Below, one piece after another: positions 42,596-52,585 of a DNA stretch of 64,000 nt (the stretch's first letter is position 1; every line of letters starts with the position of its first letter). The DNA lies in assembly GCF_004101865.1 (NCBI RefSeq), contig NZ_CP026118.1:3241001-3305000 (forward strand). Direction: 5' to 3'. The position numbers and the translations under genes are program-made. The notes beneath the pieces are model-generated. The model did not search any database. It saw only the letters and a list, made by a program, of their open reading frames with translations, and was not told the origin of the DNA. Source of the DNA: Halobacillus litoralis (GTDB lineage Bacteria; Bacillota; Bacilli; Bacillales; Halobacillaceae).

Positions 42596-43645
42596 TTATT
42601 GATTTTGATAAGCATCGTTTTGATCATCTGTACTCTCATAATCACTCGGAAGTTTAAATCCTAACTCCTGTTTCAGATTCCTTTTTACATTTTGTAAACT
42701 CTCTTCATCCGGAACGAAGTAATAGAGGCCATTCTCAAGGCGAGTGTTCTCCCCTTCAATCTCAAATGTCTCTGTATTGGATTCCTCTTTGGAGAACGCA
42801 CGCTGTATGGCATAAAGCTCTCTAGGACTAAGGTTTGTGGAGACGTTTTTACCCAGAACATCGGCGATTTCCCCCGCTTTGAAAATAGTCCCCGCAGAAA
42901 TGGCTTCATCAATACTCGCTTTAATGAACTGACGCTGCCTTTCATCTCTTGGATAAGTCAATGCGGCATCTCGTTTTCTCATACGGACGAAAGCTAATGC
43001 TTCCTCCCCGTCCATTTGCATCGGTCCTTCTTCAAATTCAATCTTCTCGTAGTAATCCACACTGCTCCGTTCCCAGAACCCTTCTTTGATGTCAACGGTC
43101 ACCCCGCCTAACAAATCAACGACTTCAATGAATCCTTCAAAGTTTACAGTAGCATATTTATCTATGGGAATTTCCAAGTAGTCTTCAACCGTTTCAACAG
43201 CAAGCTTTTCTGCTCCGTAACCGGAAAGTTCTCCGAGTGTGTAGGAGGCATTAAGTTTATGCTTGCCTGCATATTCTTCCCCCACTTTATAGGATGGAAG
43301 TTCTACCCTCGTGTCTCGTGGAATGCTGGTCATCGTGATCTTATTTGTTTCAGGGTCAAGTGTCATCACGATTTGAGTATCTGCCCGTCCCGCTTTTCCA
43401 TCTGTCGAATAGTCTTCAACCCCCATCAACAGGATGGATATCGGATCGTCACCGATATCTACCGCTTCTTCACGAAGATCGGATTTATCACCACGGCCCA
43501 ATTCTTCATATGAGGCTGTATAGACTTGAGAGACGTAATAAAAGCCGCCTCCCATCATTAATGCGATTAAAAAGAGTAGAGCAGCAATTCTTCTTATTTT
43601 CTTCTTTTTTTTGCGTCTGCGCACGCGCACGATTCGTTTAGTCAA
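42596..43645 (-). CDS. LytR-CpsA-Psr (LCP) family cell wall protein
   Basis: 349 residues from TTG 43645, six bases after GAGGTG (GTG 43654 is an alternative). Short basic cytoplasmic tail, one membrane helix (about 17-36), then the LCP domain: SILLMGVEDYSTDGKAGRADT, IPRDTRVELPSY and RMRKRDAALTYPRDERQRQF, with Asp and Arg residues that bind the pyrophosphate lipid. These enzymes attach teichoic acid or capsule chains to peptidoglycan. A second member lies near tagO at 50740-51759. Confidence 0.92.
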   Translation of the reverse strand: MTKRIVRVRRRKKKKKIRRIAALLFLIALMMGGGFYYVSQVYTASYEELGRGDKSDLREEAVDIGDDPISILLMGVEDYSTDGKAGRADTQIVMTLDPETNKITMTSIPRDTRVELPSYKVGEEYAGKHKLNASYTLGELSGYGAEKLAVETVEDYLEIPIDKYATVNFEGFIEVVDLLGGVTVDIKEGFWERSSVDYYEKIEFEEGPMQMDGEEALAFVRMRKRDAALTYPRDERQRQFIKASIDEAISAGTIFKAGEIADVLGKNVSTNLSPRELYAIQRAFSKEESNTETFEIEGENTRLENGLYYFVPDEESLQNVKRNLKQELGFKLPSDYESTDDQNDAYQNQ

Positions 43646-43883
43646 AAGTAACACCTCGATTTTCTAACCTCTCAATTTTCTATTGTACCACATATGAAAA
43701 CACCCGAATGACTCACTCCATATGTCGGAAGATTCGTAAAATGTTTGTCATAATTAGTCATATTTACGTATGCTATTGGAACGATTTATCATTTTTTACA
43801 AAAAACAAATATAAACTCTATTCTGAATTTTGTACACTTAAATAGAGATACCCTTTGTACAACAATTTGAAGGAGGTAAAAAG

Positions 43884-46800
43884 ATGCAGAAATTGTTTCA
43901 TTCATTATTAATAATGGCCCTTGTGCTGGGCTATGTATTCGTCCCTTTTACCCCGGTAAAGGCGGAGAGTCCTGAAGACTTATTCATATCTGAATATGTC
44001 GAAGGATCTAGTTATAACAAAGCCGTAGAAATCTATAACGGCACCGGGGAGGAGGTAGATTTATCAAGCTACTCGCTGGAGCTATATTCGAATGGCAGTG
44101 AAACCGTTTCAAGAGAATTGGATTTATCTGGTTCTTTGGCTGATGGTGAAGTGCTGGTCATTGCTCATAGCAGTTCCGGAGAAAGTGTCTTGAATGTGGC
44201 TGACGTCTTAGATAGTATTGCCAATTTCAACGGTGATGATGTGCTTGTCCTTACTAATGAAGATAGTGCCATCGATTCAATCGGACAAATCGGAAGCACG
44301 GATGAATTCGGTAAGGACGTCACTCTTGTAAGACAAGCAGGTGTAATCTCTGGAGATACAGATCCGTCCGATTCTTTTGCCACTTCTGATGAGTGGGATA
44401 CGTACGGCAAAGATACTTTCGAATATCTTGGCAGCTATGCGATGCCTGAGGAAGAGGAAGTGGAAGTCCAGACAATCGCTGATGCAAGACAGGCTGAAAA
44501 AGAGACAACGGTTGCTGTCGAGGGTATAGCGACTGCCTCTTTTGAAAGTGGAGGACAAACGAACCTTTACATACAAGATGAAACAGCAGGAATCATTGTC
44601 CGCGCACCTGGTCTTTCTGCAAGTGTTGGAGATCAAGTAATGGCCCAAGGTGAATTTAGTGATTACTACGGAATGGAACAAATCATCACTTCTTCAGCTA
44701 GTGTCGAGGTGACAGAAGCAGGTGTAGGTGTTCCGGCAGCACAATCTGTGAATTCCGGACAATTTTCTACAGCTCAAGGAGAGCAGATTGAAGGAGAGTT
44801 CGTGCAAGCGAGTCAAATGGAGATTACAGGTGTGAACGAGCACGGCGATTTCACCGCAGAAGATGAGCAAGGATCGTTCACAATTACACCAGGAGATGAA
44901 AGTCTGCTGGAAGTCGGCAAAACCTATGAGCAAATACAGGGAGTCGTGAACTATAGTTTTGAAGAGTACAAGCTGGTTCCGCGTTCTGAATCCGATATTA
45001 TTGAAAAAGTATTTGCTGTGACGGCGAGTCCTGGAAGTGGTTCAGTCGTTCAGGGATCAGAAGTGACATTGCAGACCGCTGAACCTGAAGGAAAGATTCA
45101 TTATACTGTAGACGGATCAGAACCGACAGTGGAAAGTACAGAATACACAGAACCGATCACCATTACAGAAGATACGACTGTTAAAGCTCTGGTAGCTCGT
45201 GATAATGGGGAGACGAGTGATGTAGCCACTTTTGAATATTCGGCCCTTAAGGCGTTGGATGATTTAGAGATCCACGACATTCAAGGAGCAGGCCACAGCT
45301 CTCCATATGAAGGAGAAACAGTGGAGAAGGTGGAAGGTGTCGTAACTAAGCTTGATGGTTCGAATGGATTTTACATGCAATCCTTAAGCGCAGACGATGA
45401 CCTTGCTACATCAGAAGGTATTTATGTTTACAAAACTTCAGCAGGTGTTGAAGTCGGTGACGTCGTTAACGTTAATGGTGAAGTGACGGAATATCGTGAG
45501 GATGGTTATTACGATGCGGAAGATCTTCTGACTACACAAATCAGCGCCTCAGCGATTACTGTCGTTTCACAGGGAGAGGCGTTACCGGACCCTATCGTCA
45601 TCGGTGCCGATCGTGAACAACCGACAGAAACCATCGAAAATGATGAAATGCAGTCCTTCGACCCGACAGAAGACGGTCTGGACTTTTATGAAAGCTTAGA
45701 AGGAATGCTGATTGAACTTCCAGAGCCGAAAGTTAGCGGACCTGTGAAATATGACGAGCTTCCTGTCTATGTAGAAACAAGTGAAGATCAGGATTTCACG
45801 AGAGCTGGTGGATTGCTGATTTCTCCAGATGACTACAACCCGGAACGTGTGCTCATTGATGTAGCGGGGATGGGTTTGAACGCCAAAACAGGTGACTACT
45901 TCAATGATTCCATCACAGGAGTTGTCAGTTACGATTATAGTAACTATAAAATCCGTGCAGCAGGTGACTTACCTGAATTGCAAGATGGAGGAACAGAAAG
46001 ACAGTCAGCGAAATTGAAAGGCCTCAAGAAGAAAATGACGGTCGCTTCTTATAATGTGGAGAATTTCCACGCAGGTACGGACCCCGAAAAAGTAAACAAG
46101 ATCGCCGAATCAATCGTAGAAAATTTAAACACCCCTGATGTCGTAGGTTTGGTCGAAGTCCAGGATAACAATGGACCGACTGATGACGGGACAGTGGAAG
46201 CGAATGAAAGCTATCAAACACTGATCGATGCCATTGCTGAAGCAGGTGGCCCTGAATATGCTTTCACAGATATTGCCCCTCAAGACAAAGTGGATGGCGG
46301 ACAGCCGGGAGGGAACATCCGTGTCGGTTTCATTTATAACCCGGAACGTGTTTCTCTTGTAGATAAGCCTGATGGAGATGCCAGTACAGCTGTAGATGTC
46401 GATGAAAATGGATTGACTTTGAACCCAGGACGCGTCGACCCGACCAATGAAGCATTTGAAGACTCCAGAAAAGCGTTAGCCGCCGAGTTCGAATTCAATG
46501 GAGAGAAAGTGGTCGTAGTCGCTAACCACTTCAATTCAAAAGGCGGAGATGGGGCATTATTCGGAGCAGAACATCCTGTCGTACTTGGTAGTGAAGTTCA
46601 AAGACTAAAGCAAGCAGAAGTCCTTAACAACTTCGTACAAAAAGTGGAAGATGAGATGGACGATGCGAATGTCGTCGTTTTAGGAGACTTGAATGATTTC
46701 GAGTTCTCTGCACCTATAGAAACACTTGAGGGCGATGTCCTGACGAATATGATGGAGGAATTGCCGGAAGAAGAACGTTACACTTATATTTATCAAGGCA

Positions 46801-47024
46801 ATTCCCAAGTGCTCGATCACATTCTGGTAAGCAATAACTTAGCTAAACAGACGAAGATCGAGTCGGTCAACATTAATGCAGACTTCTCGGAAGCGGATGG
46901 ACGTGCAAGTGACCATGATCCGGTACTTGCCCAAATCCATATTAAAGAAGATAAAAAAGGATGGCTCCATTCGTTCCTTTATAGCATCTGGAACAAATAT
47001 TTTGCTGGCTATTTCGGTTTTTAA
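43884..47024 (+). CDS. Secreted multidomain nuclease (lamin-tail, OB-fold, EEP nuclease)
   Basis: 1046 residues. Signal peptide to about 27 (PVKAE). Order of parts: lamin-tail domain (about 29-140; DLFISEYVEGSSYNKAVEIY), OB-like nucleic-acid-binding region (about 200-345), a chitobiase-like Ig segment (about 375-455; GKIHYTVDGSEPT), a second OB-like region (about 460-560; IHDIQGAGHSSPYEG), and an endonuclease/exonuclease/phosphatase domain from about 712, with ASYNVENF, GLVEVQD, NHFNSKGGDGALFG, LGDLNDFEFS and SDHDPV. It resembles ExeM/YhcR-type extracellular DNases. The surface is very acidic, as in salt-tolerant secreted proteins. No sortase motif is seen at the C-terminus. Confidence 0.9.
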   Translation: MQKLFHSLLIMALVLGYVFVPFTPVKAESPEDLFISEYVEGSSYNKAVEIYNGTGEEVDLSSYSLELYSNGSETVSRELDLSGSLADGEVLVIAHSSSGESVLNVADVLDSIANFNGDDVLVLTNEDSAIDSIGQIGSTDEFGKDVTLVRQAGVISGDTDPSDSFATSDEWDTYGKDTFEYLGSYAMPEEEEVEVQTIADARQAEKETTVAVEGIATASFESGGQTNLYIQDETAGIIVRAPGLSASVGDQVMAQGEFSDYYGMEQIITSSASVEVTEAGVGVPAAQSVNSGQFSTAQGEQIEGEFVQASQMEITGVNEHGDFTAEDEQGSFTITPGDESLLEVGKTYEQIQGVVNYSFEEYKLVPRSESDIIEKVFAVTASPGSGSVVQGSEVTLQTAEPEGKIHYTVDGSEPTVESTEYTEPITITEDTTVKALVARDNGETSDVATFEYSALKALDDLEIHDIQGAGHSSPYEGETVEKVEGVVTKLDGSNGFYMQSLSADDDLATSEGIYVYKTSAGVEVGDVVNVNGEVTEYREDGYYDAEDLLTTQISASAITVVSQGEALPDPIVIGADREQPTETIENDEMQSFDPTEDGLDFYESLEGMLIELPEPKVSGPVKYDELPVYVETSEDQDFTRAGGLLISPDDYNPERVLIDVAGMGLNAKTGDYFNDSITGVVSYDYSNYKIRAAGDLPELQDGGTERQSAKLKGLKKKMTVASYNVENFHAGTDPEKVNKIAESIVENLNTPDVVGLVEVQDNNGPTDDGTVEANESYQTLIDAIAEAGGPEYAFTDIAPQDKVDGGQPGGNIRVGFIYNPERVSLVDKPDGDASTAVDVDENGLTLNPGRVDPTNEAFEDSRKALAAEFEFNGEKVVVVANHFNSKGGDGALFGAEHPVVLGSEVQRLKQAEVLNNFVQKVEDEMDDANVVVLGDLNDFEFSAPIETLEGDVLTNMMEELPEEERYTYIYQGNSQVLDHILVSNNLAKQTKIESVNINADFSEADGRASDHDPVLAQIHIKEDKKGWLHSFLYSIWNKYFAGYFGF

Positions 47025-47026
47025 AC

Positions 47027-47472
47027 AAGAAAATCCCGTTTTGCGAGGCACCTGAAAAAACCTCTTCAATCTAGAGGAGCTGTTAAAGTTTGTTGTTGCT
47101 TCTCACGACTCGCTTGTGGGTGGATGCTTGCCGCGGGCACGACCGCAGCTAACTTGGCCAAGAAGATCACTTGACCAAGTGGATCTTCGGATCGCGCTGT
47201 TCCCGCAGGCGTCACCACCGAACGCTCATCGTGGAAGCAAAGAGCTTTATCTAAAAGATTGATCTTGTTTGATTTATAAAAGAAAACCAATGTGTGTGTA
47301 CAAGGGCCGGTGACGATATAAATCATCAATATCCAACGAATAGTAAAGCTTATGGAGTAAGTGCCCGAATTTATCATAGAAATAAAGAAGCCGAGTTGAA
47401 CGATAAAATCGTCCTACTCGGCTTTTTTCTTTGATACCTAACTCAGAGAGTTGCAGTTCTTCAGTAGTCTCG
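47027..47472. repeat. Dispersed ~410 bp structured repeat, copy 2 (inverted to copy 1)
   Basis: Reverse complement of the element at 5335-5747. The hairpin (about 47392-47422), core (about 47090-47240) and end block (47047-47090) are well conserved; the part between hairpin and core is diverged. The hairpin CCGAGT...ACTCGG is followed by GCTTTTTT and could end transcription. An ORF across the core (47066-47377) shares a peptide with copy 1, but the changes do not favour codon position 3. Confidence 0.82.
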
Positions 47473-47508
47473 TTTATGCGAAGGTTTTTACTTGTTTCTT
47501 AATGGACA

Positions 47509-47620
47509 TTAGCTCAAGGAGGCTTGCCGTTTTCCCCGAGAAAAGCGAGCCGTTTCCAAGACCCCATTGCTCCCAGCAAAAGCAACGAAACCGATCTTGC
47601 AGATAAGGAGCGATTAGAGA
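47509..47620. repeat. Partial copy of the ~127 bp palindromic element
   Basis: TTAGCTCAAGGAGGCTTGCCG and the following CCCCGAGAAAAGCGAG match the right half of the element at 63372-63497. Similarity continues past the element end (CAAAAGC-A-GAAACCG-TCTT, AAGG-GCGA), so the shared unit is larger than the palindrome. Nothing else is recognised between 47473 and 47655. Confidence 0.65.
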
Positions 47621-47655
47621 AGAAAACAACGCTAAGGTTTAACGAAGCATTGTAA

Positions 47656-49116
47656 TCATATTTCTTCTTTTTCTAAGATGAGATAGTTCATTTCTTTACG
47701 GTCAATACTGTTGTAGCGCTTTGAATTGAACAAGTAGAAAATAACACCGATGAGTATCCAAACTCCTAGAGCGATATAAGATTCCCTGCCGAGTGATGCC
47801 GGTGACCAGGGAAGCAGCAGTAAAGCAAGAAACCCGAGAGCACTGATCATCCCGATGAGTGACAACAACTTTTTGCCAGGGGAGACCGTTGTCGTATGCT
47901 CGGCTGTACTTTCTCCATTTGACCACCGGAAGAATTTGTAGGCTGTGGCTGTACAGAAAAAGTATGCGATGGCCACGCCTGTTGAAGACATATCAACAAC
48001 CCACAGTAGTGCCTGACGGCCGAACCATGGGGCAATAAGGCAGATAGCCATCGTGAACAAAATACCGACATAAGGTGTGCCATATTTCGGGTGAAGTCTG
48101 CGGAACATATTCGGCAGGATACGTGCACGTCCCATTGCAAACGTAAGGCGACTTGCTGAAATGAAGAATCCGTTCAATCCAGTGAAAATCCCCATACATA
48201 CAGCAAGGGCGATGATGAACACGCCAGCACGACCTAAGTAACTCTCAATCGCATCACCTGTACCCCAGACTGATTGGGTCTGGTTGATTTGTGTGAGCAA
48301 CTGCTGCCAGGGCATCGTACCTGCGGTAATCAAGATCATTGCACTATAGGCAAGGCCTGCTGCAAGAAGGGACCAAATGATCAGCCCGAAAGCTTTTTTC
48401 GGTTCAAACTTGAACTCTTCTGCTGCCTGCGGAATGTTATCGAAACCGACGTATGCGAATGGAGCGATCGCTAATATCGTCAGGATAGAAGCGAATGCCG
48501 TTTGATCAGGTGTAAAAGCAGGGGAGATATTCGCAAAACTTGGACCATCCGTGAAGATAGCTCCTACCCCTAATAAAGTGATGCCCAGTATTAAGATCAC
48601 GCTGAAAATGAATTGCGTCTGTCCGGAAAAACTGGCACCGCGGATATTCAATAATGCAAACAAAACAAGGGCGAGACTGGCGATGGCAATTTGAATGATT
48701 GATACCTCATATCCTGCCACTGTGTACATATTTCCGGTGCGGACTAAATCAGGAAATAGAAATTTCGCCAATAAAGCTAGAGCAGATGCGTTTAAAGCGA
48801 CAATGCATATATAGCCAAGGGTCAAAAACCAACCGGCAATAAAAGCGAATTTCCGTCCGAATCCGATGTAAGCATAAGCGAACTCTCCACCGGTTACCGG
48901 AAATTTTTCAATTAAATACCCATAACTGACCCCGATGATCATCATTAGGGCAGCGCCGAGCAAAAGGCCGATGACTACGCCTATCGGTCCTGCTTGACCA
49001 ATCCAGTCTGTCGGAAGGACGAAAGCGCCCCAACCGATCGCAGAACCGAAAGCGATCGCCCAAACCCAATGAGGCTTTAGGGATTTTTCTAATTTTTTTC
49101 TTTCTCTATTCACCAT
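47656..49116 (-). CDS. APC-superfamily amino acid permease
   Basis: 486 residues, about twelve membrane helices plus extra C-terminal ones. Family marks: HWVWAIAFGSAIGWGAFVLPTD-like start, GEFAYAYIGFGRKFAFIAGW, and PFAYVGFDNIPQAAEEF. It resembles bacterial APC-family amino acid or amine permeases; the GFDNIPQ segment is seen in YhdG/YkbA-like groups. The substrate is unknown. A short palindrome lies in its leader. Confidence 0.88.
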   Translation of the reverse strand: MVNRERKKLEKSLKPHWVWAIAFGSAIGWGAFVLPTDWIGQAGPIGVVIGLLLGAALMMIIGVSYGYLIEKFPVTGGEFAYAYIGFGRKFAFIAGWFLTLGYICIVALNASALALLAKFLFPDLVRTGNMYTVAGYEVSIIQIAIASLALVLFALLNIRGASFSGQTQFIFSVILILGITLLGVGAIFTDGPSFANISPAFTPDQTAFASILTILAIAPFAYVGFDNIPQAAEEFKFEPKKAFGLIIWSLLAAGLAYSAMILITAGTMPWQQLLTQINQTQSVWGTGDAIESYLGRAGVFIIALAVCMGIFTGLNGFFISASRLTFAMGRARILPNMFRRLHPKYGTPYVGILFTMAICLIAPWFGRQALLWVVDMSSTGVAIAYFFCTATAYKFFRWSNGESTAEHTTTVSPGKKLLSLIGMISALGFLALLLLPWSPASLGRESYIALGVWILIGVIFYLFNSKRYNSIDRKEMNYLILEKEEI

Positions 49117-49154
49117 TAAGTAATGGATCCTCCTATCTGTTTAAAACATAGGTT

Positions 49155-49171
49155 CCCTATTTTAAATAGGG
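49155..49171. promoter_or_regulatory. Short palindrome in the permease leader
   Basis: CCCTATTT and AAATAGGG separated by one base. The spacing is too tight for an RNA hairpin, so a DNA-binding site is more likely. The rest of the 49117-49598 gap is AT-rich and shows the tagO promoter below but no gene. Confidence 0.4.
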
Positions 49172-49476
49172 TCCATGTGTAAATGCAATCGAAAAGGTAT
49201 ACAGGAAAAATAAAACAAATTATTTTCAAAAAACTATGAAAAAATTAACAATTAAATGTTATTCTGTAACAAGAGACTCAACCTTTTGACGAAAATTGGA
49301 TGAACGGGTTACAAATTGATGAATTATAGCGTGGAAGTACATAAAACAAGAGGCACTGCCTAATTTTATATTAGCTCGGAGTAAAGTTGGCGGTGAATGT
49401 CATCAGGGGTAATAATATATTTCAAAAAAGCTAACAAAAACGTAATGAAATCGTTATGTCAGGATTCGAGTTCTTA

Positions 49477-49485
49477 TGATATAAT
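49477..49485 (+). promoter_or_regulatory. Extended -10 promoter candidate of tagO
   Basis: TGATATAAT matches TGnTATAAT, about 115 bases before the tagO start. No clear -35. Confidence 0.4.
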
Positions 49486-49598
49486 TTTTCACGTTTAATA
49501 TGCATAACAAACAGAGAAATTATGCAGTTGAATATGGAAAAAATATATGAGCTTACATCCATTAGGGAGAGGACATAATAAACCTGAGGAGGGTCTTT

Positions 49599-50645
49599 AT
49601 GGAGTATAAGGCCTTGCTGTTTTGCTTGATCGCATCTGTGGTAATTACTCCACTAGTCAAGAAAATGGCAGTCAAAATTGGTGCTACAGATCAACCGAAC
49701 CACCGTAAAGTTCACAAAAATGTGATGCCGCGTTTAGGTGGTTTAGCGATTTACATTAGTTTCGCTTTAGGTATTTTATTTTTCTTTCCGGAAAGTAACT
49801 ATACCTGGCCCGTATTGATGGGTGCGACCATCATCATTATTACTGGTGTTCTGGACGATTTGAAAGAATTGTCAGCCAAAGTGAAGCTTGGAGGACAGCT
49901 GTTAGCTGCTGTCGTTGTAGTGATGGGTGGTGTCCAGGTCGATTTCGTCAATTTACCTTTCGGGGGACAAATCGATTTTGGCTATATGAGTATCCCCATC
50001 ACGATTTTATGGATTGTCGGAATTACCAACGCCATTAATCTTATTGATGGATTGGATGGTTTAGCCGCTGGTGTGTCAGCCATTGCTTTGCTGACGATTT
50101 CAGGTATGGCCATCACGATGGGAAATGTTTTTGTAGTATTTGCAGGATTAATGATGCTTGGAAGCACACTAGGGTTTCTCGTGTATAACTTTTACCCCGC
50201 CAAGATCTTCATGGGAGACACAGGCGCTCTTTTTTTAGGATTCATGATAAGTGTTTTATCCTTGCTCGGCTTCAAAAATGTAACATTATTCTCTTTCATT
50301 ATTCCAGTCATTATACTAGGCATTCCGATTTCTGATACGTTGTTCGCAATAGTCCGGAGAATTGTCCATCGTAAACCCTTATCAGCACCTGATAAGTCTC
50401 ACTTGCACCACTGCCTTCTTAATTTAGGCTATAGTCACCCGGAAACGGTGCTGATGATTTATGCAGGCGGCGCCTTATTCAGTTTAGCTGCCGTCATCTT
50501 TTCGCAAGCGACGATGTTTGGCGCAGTCCTGGTTGTTGCGATGTTAATCCTGATGATCGAGCTTATTGTCGAAATCACTGGCTTAGTAGGTAAAGAATAT
50601 AAACCGATACTGAATATTATCAAAGGTACACGAACAAGAAGATAA
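49599..50645 (+). CDS. tagO: Undecaprenyl-phosphate GlcNAc-1-phosphate transferase TagO
   Basis: 348 residues, about eleven membrane helices. Catalytic and family motifs: DQPNHRKVHKNVMPRLGG, the Asp pair in GVLDDLKELSAK, NAINLIDGLDGLAAG, FMGDTGALFLGF and DKSHLHHCLLNLG. It makes GlcNAc-PP-undecaprenol, the first step of wall teichoic acid and related polymers. Neighbouring LCP and YvyE genes match the B. subtilis tagO region. Start has GAGGAGGG. Confidence 0.95.
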   Translation: MEYKALLFCLIASVVITPLVKKMAVKIGATDQPNHRKVHKNVMPRLGGLAIYISFALGILFFFPESNYTWPVLMGATIIIITGVLDDLKELSAKVKLGGQLLAAVVVVMGGVQVDFVNLPFGGQIDFGYMSIPITILWIVGITNAINLIDGLDGLAAGVSAIALLTISGMAITMGNVFVVFAGLMMLGSTLGFLVYNFYPAKIFMGDTGALFLGFMISVLSLLGFKNVTLFSFIIPVIILGIPISDTLFAIVRRIVHRKPLSAPDKSHLHHCLLNLGYSHPETVLMIYAGGALFSLAAVIFSQATMFGAVLVVAMLILMIELIVEITGLVGKEYKPILNIIKGTRTRR

Positions 50646-50652
50646 AATATAA

Positions 50653-50682
50653 GAAGGGTGTCCCTGGACAGGGACACCCTTC
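50653..50682. terminator. Hairpin between tagO and the convergent LCP gene
   Basis: GAAGGGTGTCCCTG and CAGGGACACCCTTC are perfect inverted copies. No strong T run follows on either strand. Confidence 0.6.
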
Positions 50683-50739
50683 AAGTATATTGCCTGGGAA
50701 ATAATTCTACAAAAAGCTTCCTGTTTCGTCAGCAAAAAC

Positions 50740-51759
50740 CTACATAGAGTCATCTTCATTCTTTGTCATCGTATCCGGCTCTTCCTCTTTCACATAAGGG
50801 TTAGATAAACCGAGATGAGCCTTCAATTCGTCTGTAGTTTCAGAAAGGCTTTCTTCTTCCAGTTGATAATACCAGCCCTCATCGATATATCCACCTTCAC
50901 CTTCCAACTGCATTTTATCGAAAGTTAGTTCATTTTTTTGAAGGATATAGTCTTTGAATGTAATCATTTCCTCAAAGGTCAAATTCGTCTTTAAATTATT
51001 ATTGATCGATTCCAGAATGGCATCAAAATTGTTCAATGACTTTGCGGACATGGTTTCGCGGAAGATCTCTTGAATGAGCGCCATCTGCCGTTCGCCACGA
51101 GCTAAGTCACTATCATATTTCCGGGTGCGGGCTAAGGCCAACGCTTCTTCACCATTCAAAGTTTGCGGGCCCTCTTCTAATTCAATGGCTCCTGCTTGAT
51201 CCGAACTGTTCTGCTCCGTCATATCAAAAGGAACGTCATAGGAGAGGCCCCCGATAGAGTTGACGACCTCAACGAATGAGTTGAAGTTCAACCGTACATA
51301 ATAATCGACGGGGATATCCAACATCCGTTCAACGGTTTCGACTGTTGCGTCAATTCCGCCAAACGCATGCGCATGAGTGATTTTGTCTTCATACCCGACC
51401 TCAGGGATGTATGTGTAAGAATCGCGGGGGATGCTAAGCATTTTAACGGATTTATCATCGTCATTGAATGTGGCTAATACAAGTGCATCTGATAGTGAGT
51501 CTCTATCTTGCGACGTTTCTGACCTTTTTTCACTGTCATCTATACCGACAAACAAGACGGAAGTGTGATCTGTTGCCGGATTGACCACTTCAATCCGTTT
51601 ATCTGACTTTTTTCCCCGATCAAGTTCCTGGTGTGAATCTGAAGCTGTTTCTTTCACCTGATTGGTTAAATAAATCGCATATCCACCAGCAGCACCTAAC
51701 CCAGCTATAATCATGAATACAACTATCCATAAGAAGATGGTCAGTCTTTTGCGTTTCAT
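50740..51759 (-). CDS. LytR-CpsA-Psr (LCP) family cell wall protein
   Basis: 339 residues from ATG 51759, with AAAGGAG upstream; an in-frame ATG further up lies inside yvyE. Short basic tail (KRKRL), one membrane helix (about 6-28), then the LCP domain: SVLFVGIDDSEKRSE, LSIPRDSYTYIPEVG, and RTRKYDSDLARGERQM. It likely moves teichoic acid made by the TagO pathway onto peptidoglycan. The order tagO, LCP, yvyE matches B. subtilis. The C-terminus is acidic. Confidence 0.93.
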   Translation of the reverse strand: MKRKRLTIFLWIVVFMIIAGLGAAGGYAIYLTNQVKETASDSHQELDRGKKSDKRIEVVNPATDHTSVLFVGIDDSEKRSETSQDRDSLSDALVLATFNDDDKSVKMLSIPRDSYTYIPEVGYEDKITHAHAFGGIDATVETVERMLDIPVDYYVRLNFNSFVEVVNSIGGLSYDVPFDMTEQNSSDQAGAIELEEGPQTLNGEEALALARTRKYDSDLARGERQMALIQEIFRETMSAKSLNNFDAILESINNNLKTNLTFEEMITFKDYILQKNELTFDKMQLEGEGGYIDEGWYYQLEEESLSETTDELKAHLGLSNPYVKEEEPDTMTKNEDDSM

Positions 51760-51775
51760 GTCGTGGTGAGCTCCT

Positions 51776-52417
51776 TTACTCAGGTGTGACATCAAATTCT
51801 ACGTAGGAATAGTCTCCTCGTGTAATGGCCGCCTGGTTACTCGTCAAATCTGTCACCCAGCTTTCAAATTCTTCTTCAAGGCCGCTTTCTACATATACTA
51901 TCAATTCCACATTTTCTAAGTAATTAACCGTTTCGAGCGTATATTTCGAATTGCGTACTTCGTTTTCTACCTTTCCAAGCAAGTGGTATTCCATCTTCAC
52001 TTTCATTTCTTTCATTAACTGGCGCTTGACGATTCCTGTAGTTTCAATGGCTGCAGAAGTGGTGGAGGAGTATGCGCGGATCAGACCGCCCGCCCCTAAT
52101 TTAATGCCTCCAAAGTAACGGGTGACGACAACGGCGGTATCTTTCAGGCCTTTTCTCTTTAAGACTTCAAGCATGGGCACTCCTGCCGTTCCGCTCGGTT
52201 CACCATCATCATTGGCCTTTTGGATGAGATCGTGTTCCCCGATCATATAAGCAGAGCAGTTATGATTGGCATCATGGTGTTTCTTTTTTATTTCTTGTAT
52301 GAAAGTCTGCGCTTCTTCTTCTGTTTCACAACGCTTCACATAGCCGATGAAGCGGGATTTTTGGATGGTCACTTCTTCTGATCCTTCAGGTTTTACGGTA
52401 TAATAGTTTTCTAACAT
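51776..52417 (-). CDS. yvyE: YigZ/IMPACT family protein YvyE
   Basis: 213 residues, normal length. N-terminal IMPACT domain with KSRFIGYVKRCETEEEA, HDANHNCSAYMIG, NDDGEPSGTAGVPMLEVL and VVTRYFGGIKLGAGGLIRAY, followed by a C-terminal DUF1949 domain. Role unclear; related eukaryotic proteins bind ribosomes. The LCP start lies 17 bases beyond the stop, so the two genes are probably cotranscribed. Confidence 0.94.
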   Translation of the reverse strand: MLENYYTVKPEGSEEVTIQKSRFIGYVKRCETEEEAQTFIQEIKKKHHDANHNCSAYMIGEHDLIQKANDDGEPSGTAGVPMLEVLKRKGLKDTAVVVTRYFGGIKLGAGGLIRAYSSTTSAAIETTGIVKRQLMKEMKVKMEYHLLGKVENEVRNSKYTLETVNYLENVELIVYVESGLEEEFESWVTDLTSNQAAITRGDYSYVEFDVTPE

Positions 52418-52585
52418 CGTATGAAAACCTCCTAAGTTTTCATTATATCGATGGCGGGAAAAATCGGCAAATGAATAGAAAGTTGTTTATTATTCTACAA
52501 AAAATCTATGATTACCAGAAAACACCCCCATAAATGGACATGGGTCTTACGAATGATTATGTGAATATTGATGGAGGGACTTGTG

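Noticed and set aside
43790..43865. PhoP box before the nuclease gene
   Set aside because: TTTTACA/TTGTACA-like motifs are present, but their spacing (about 33 and 28 bases) does not fit the 11-base register.
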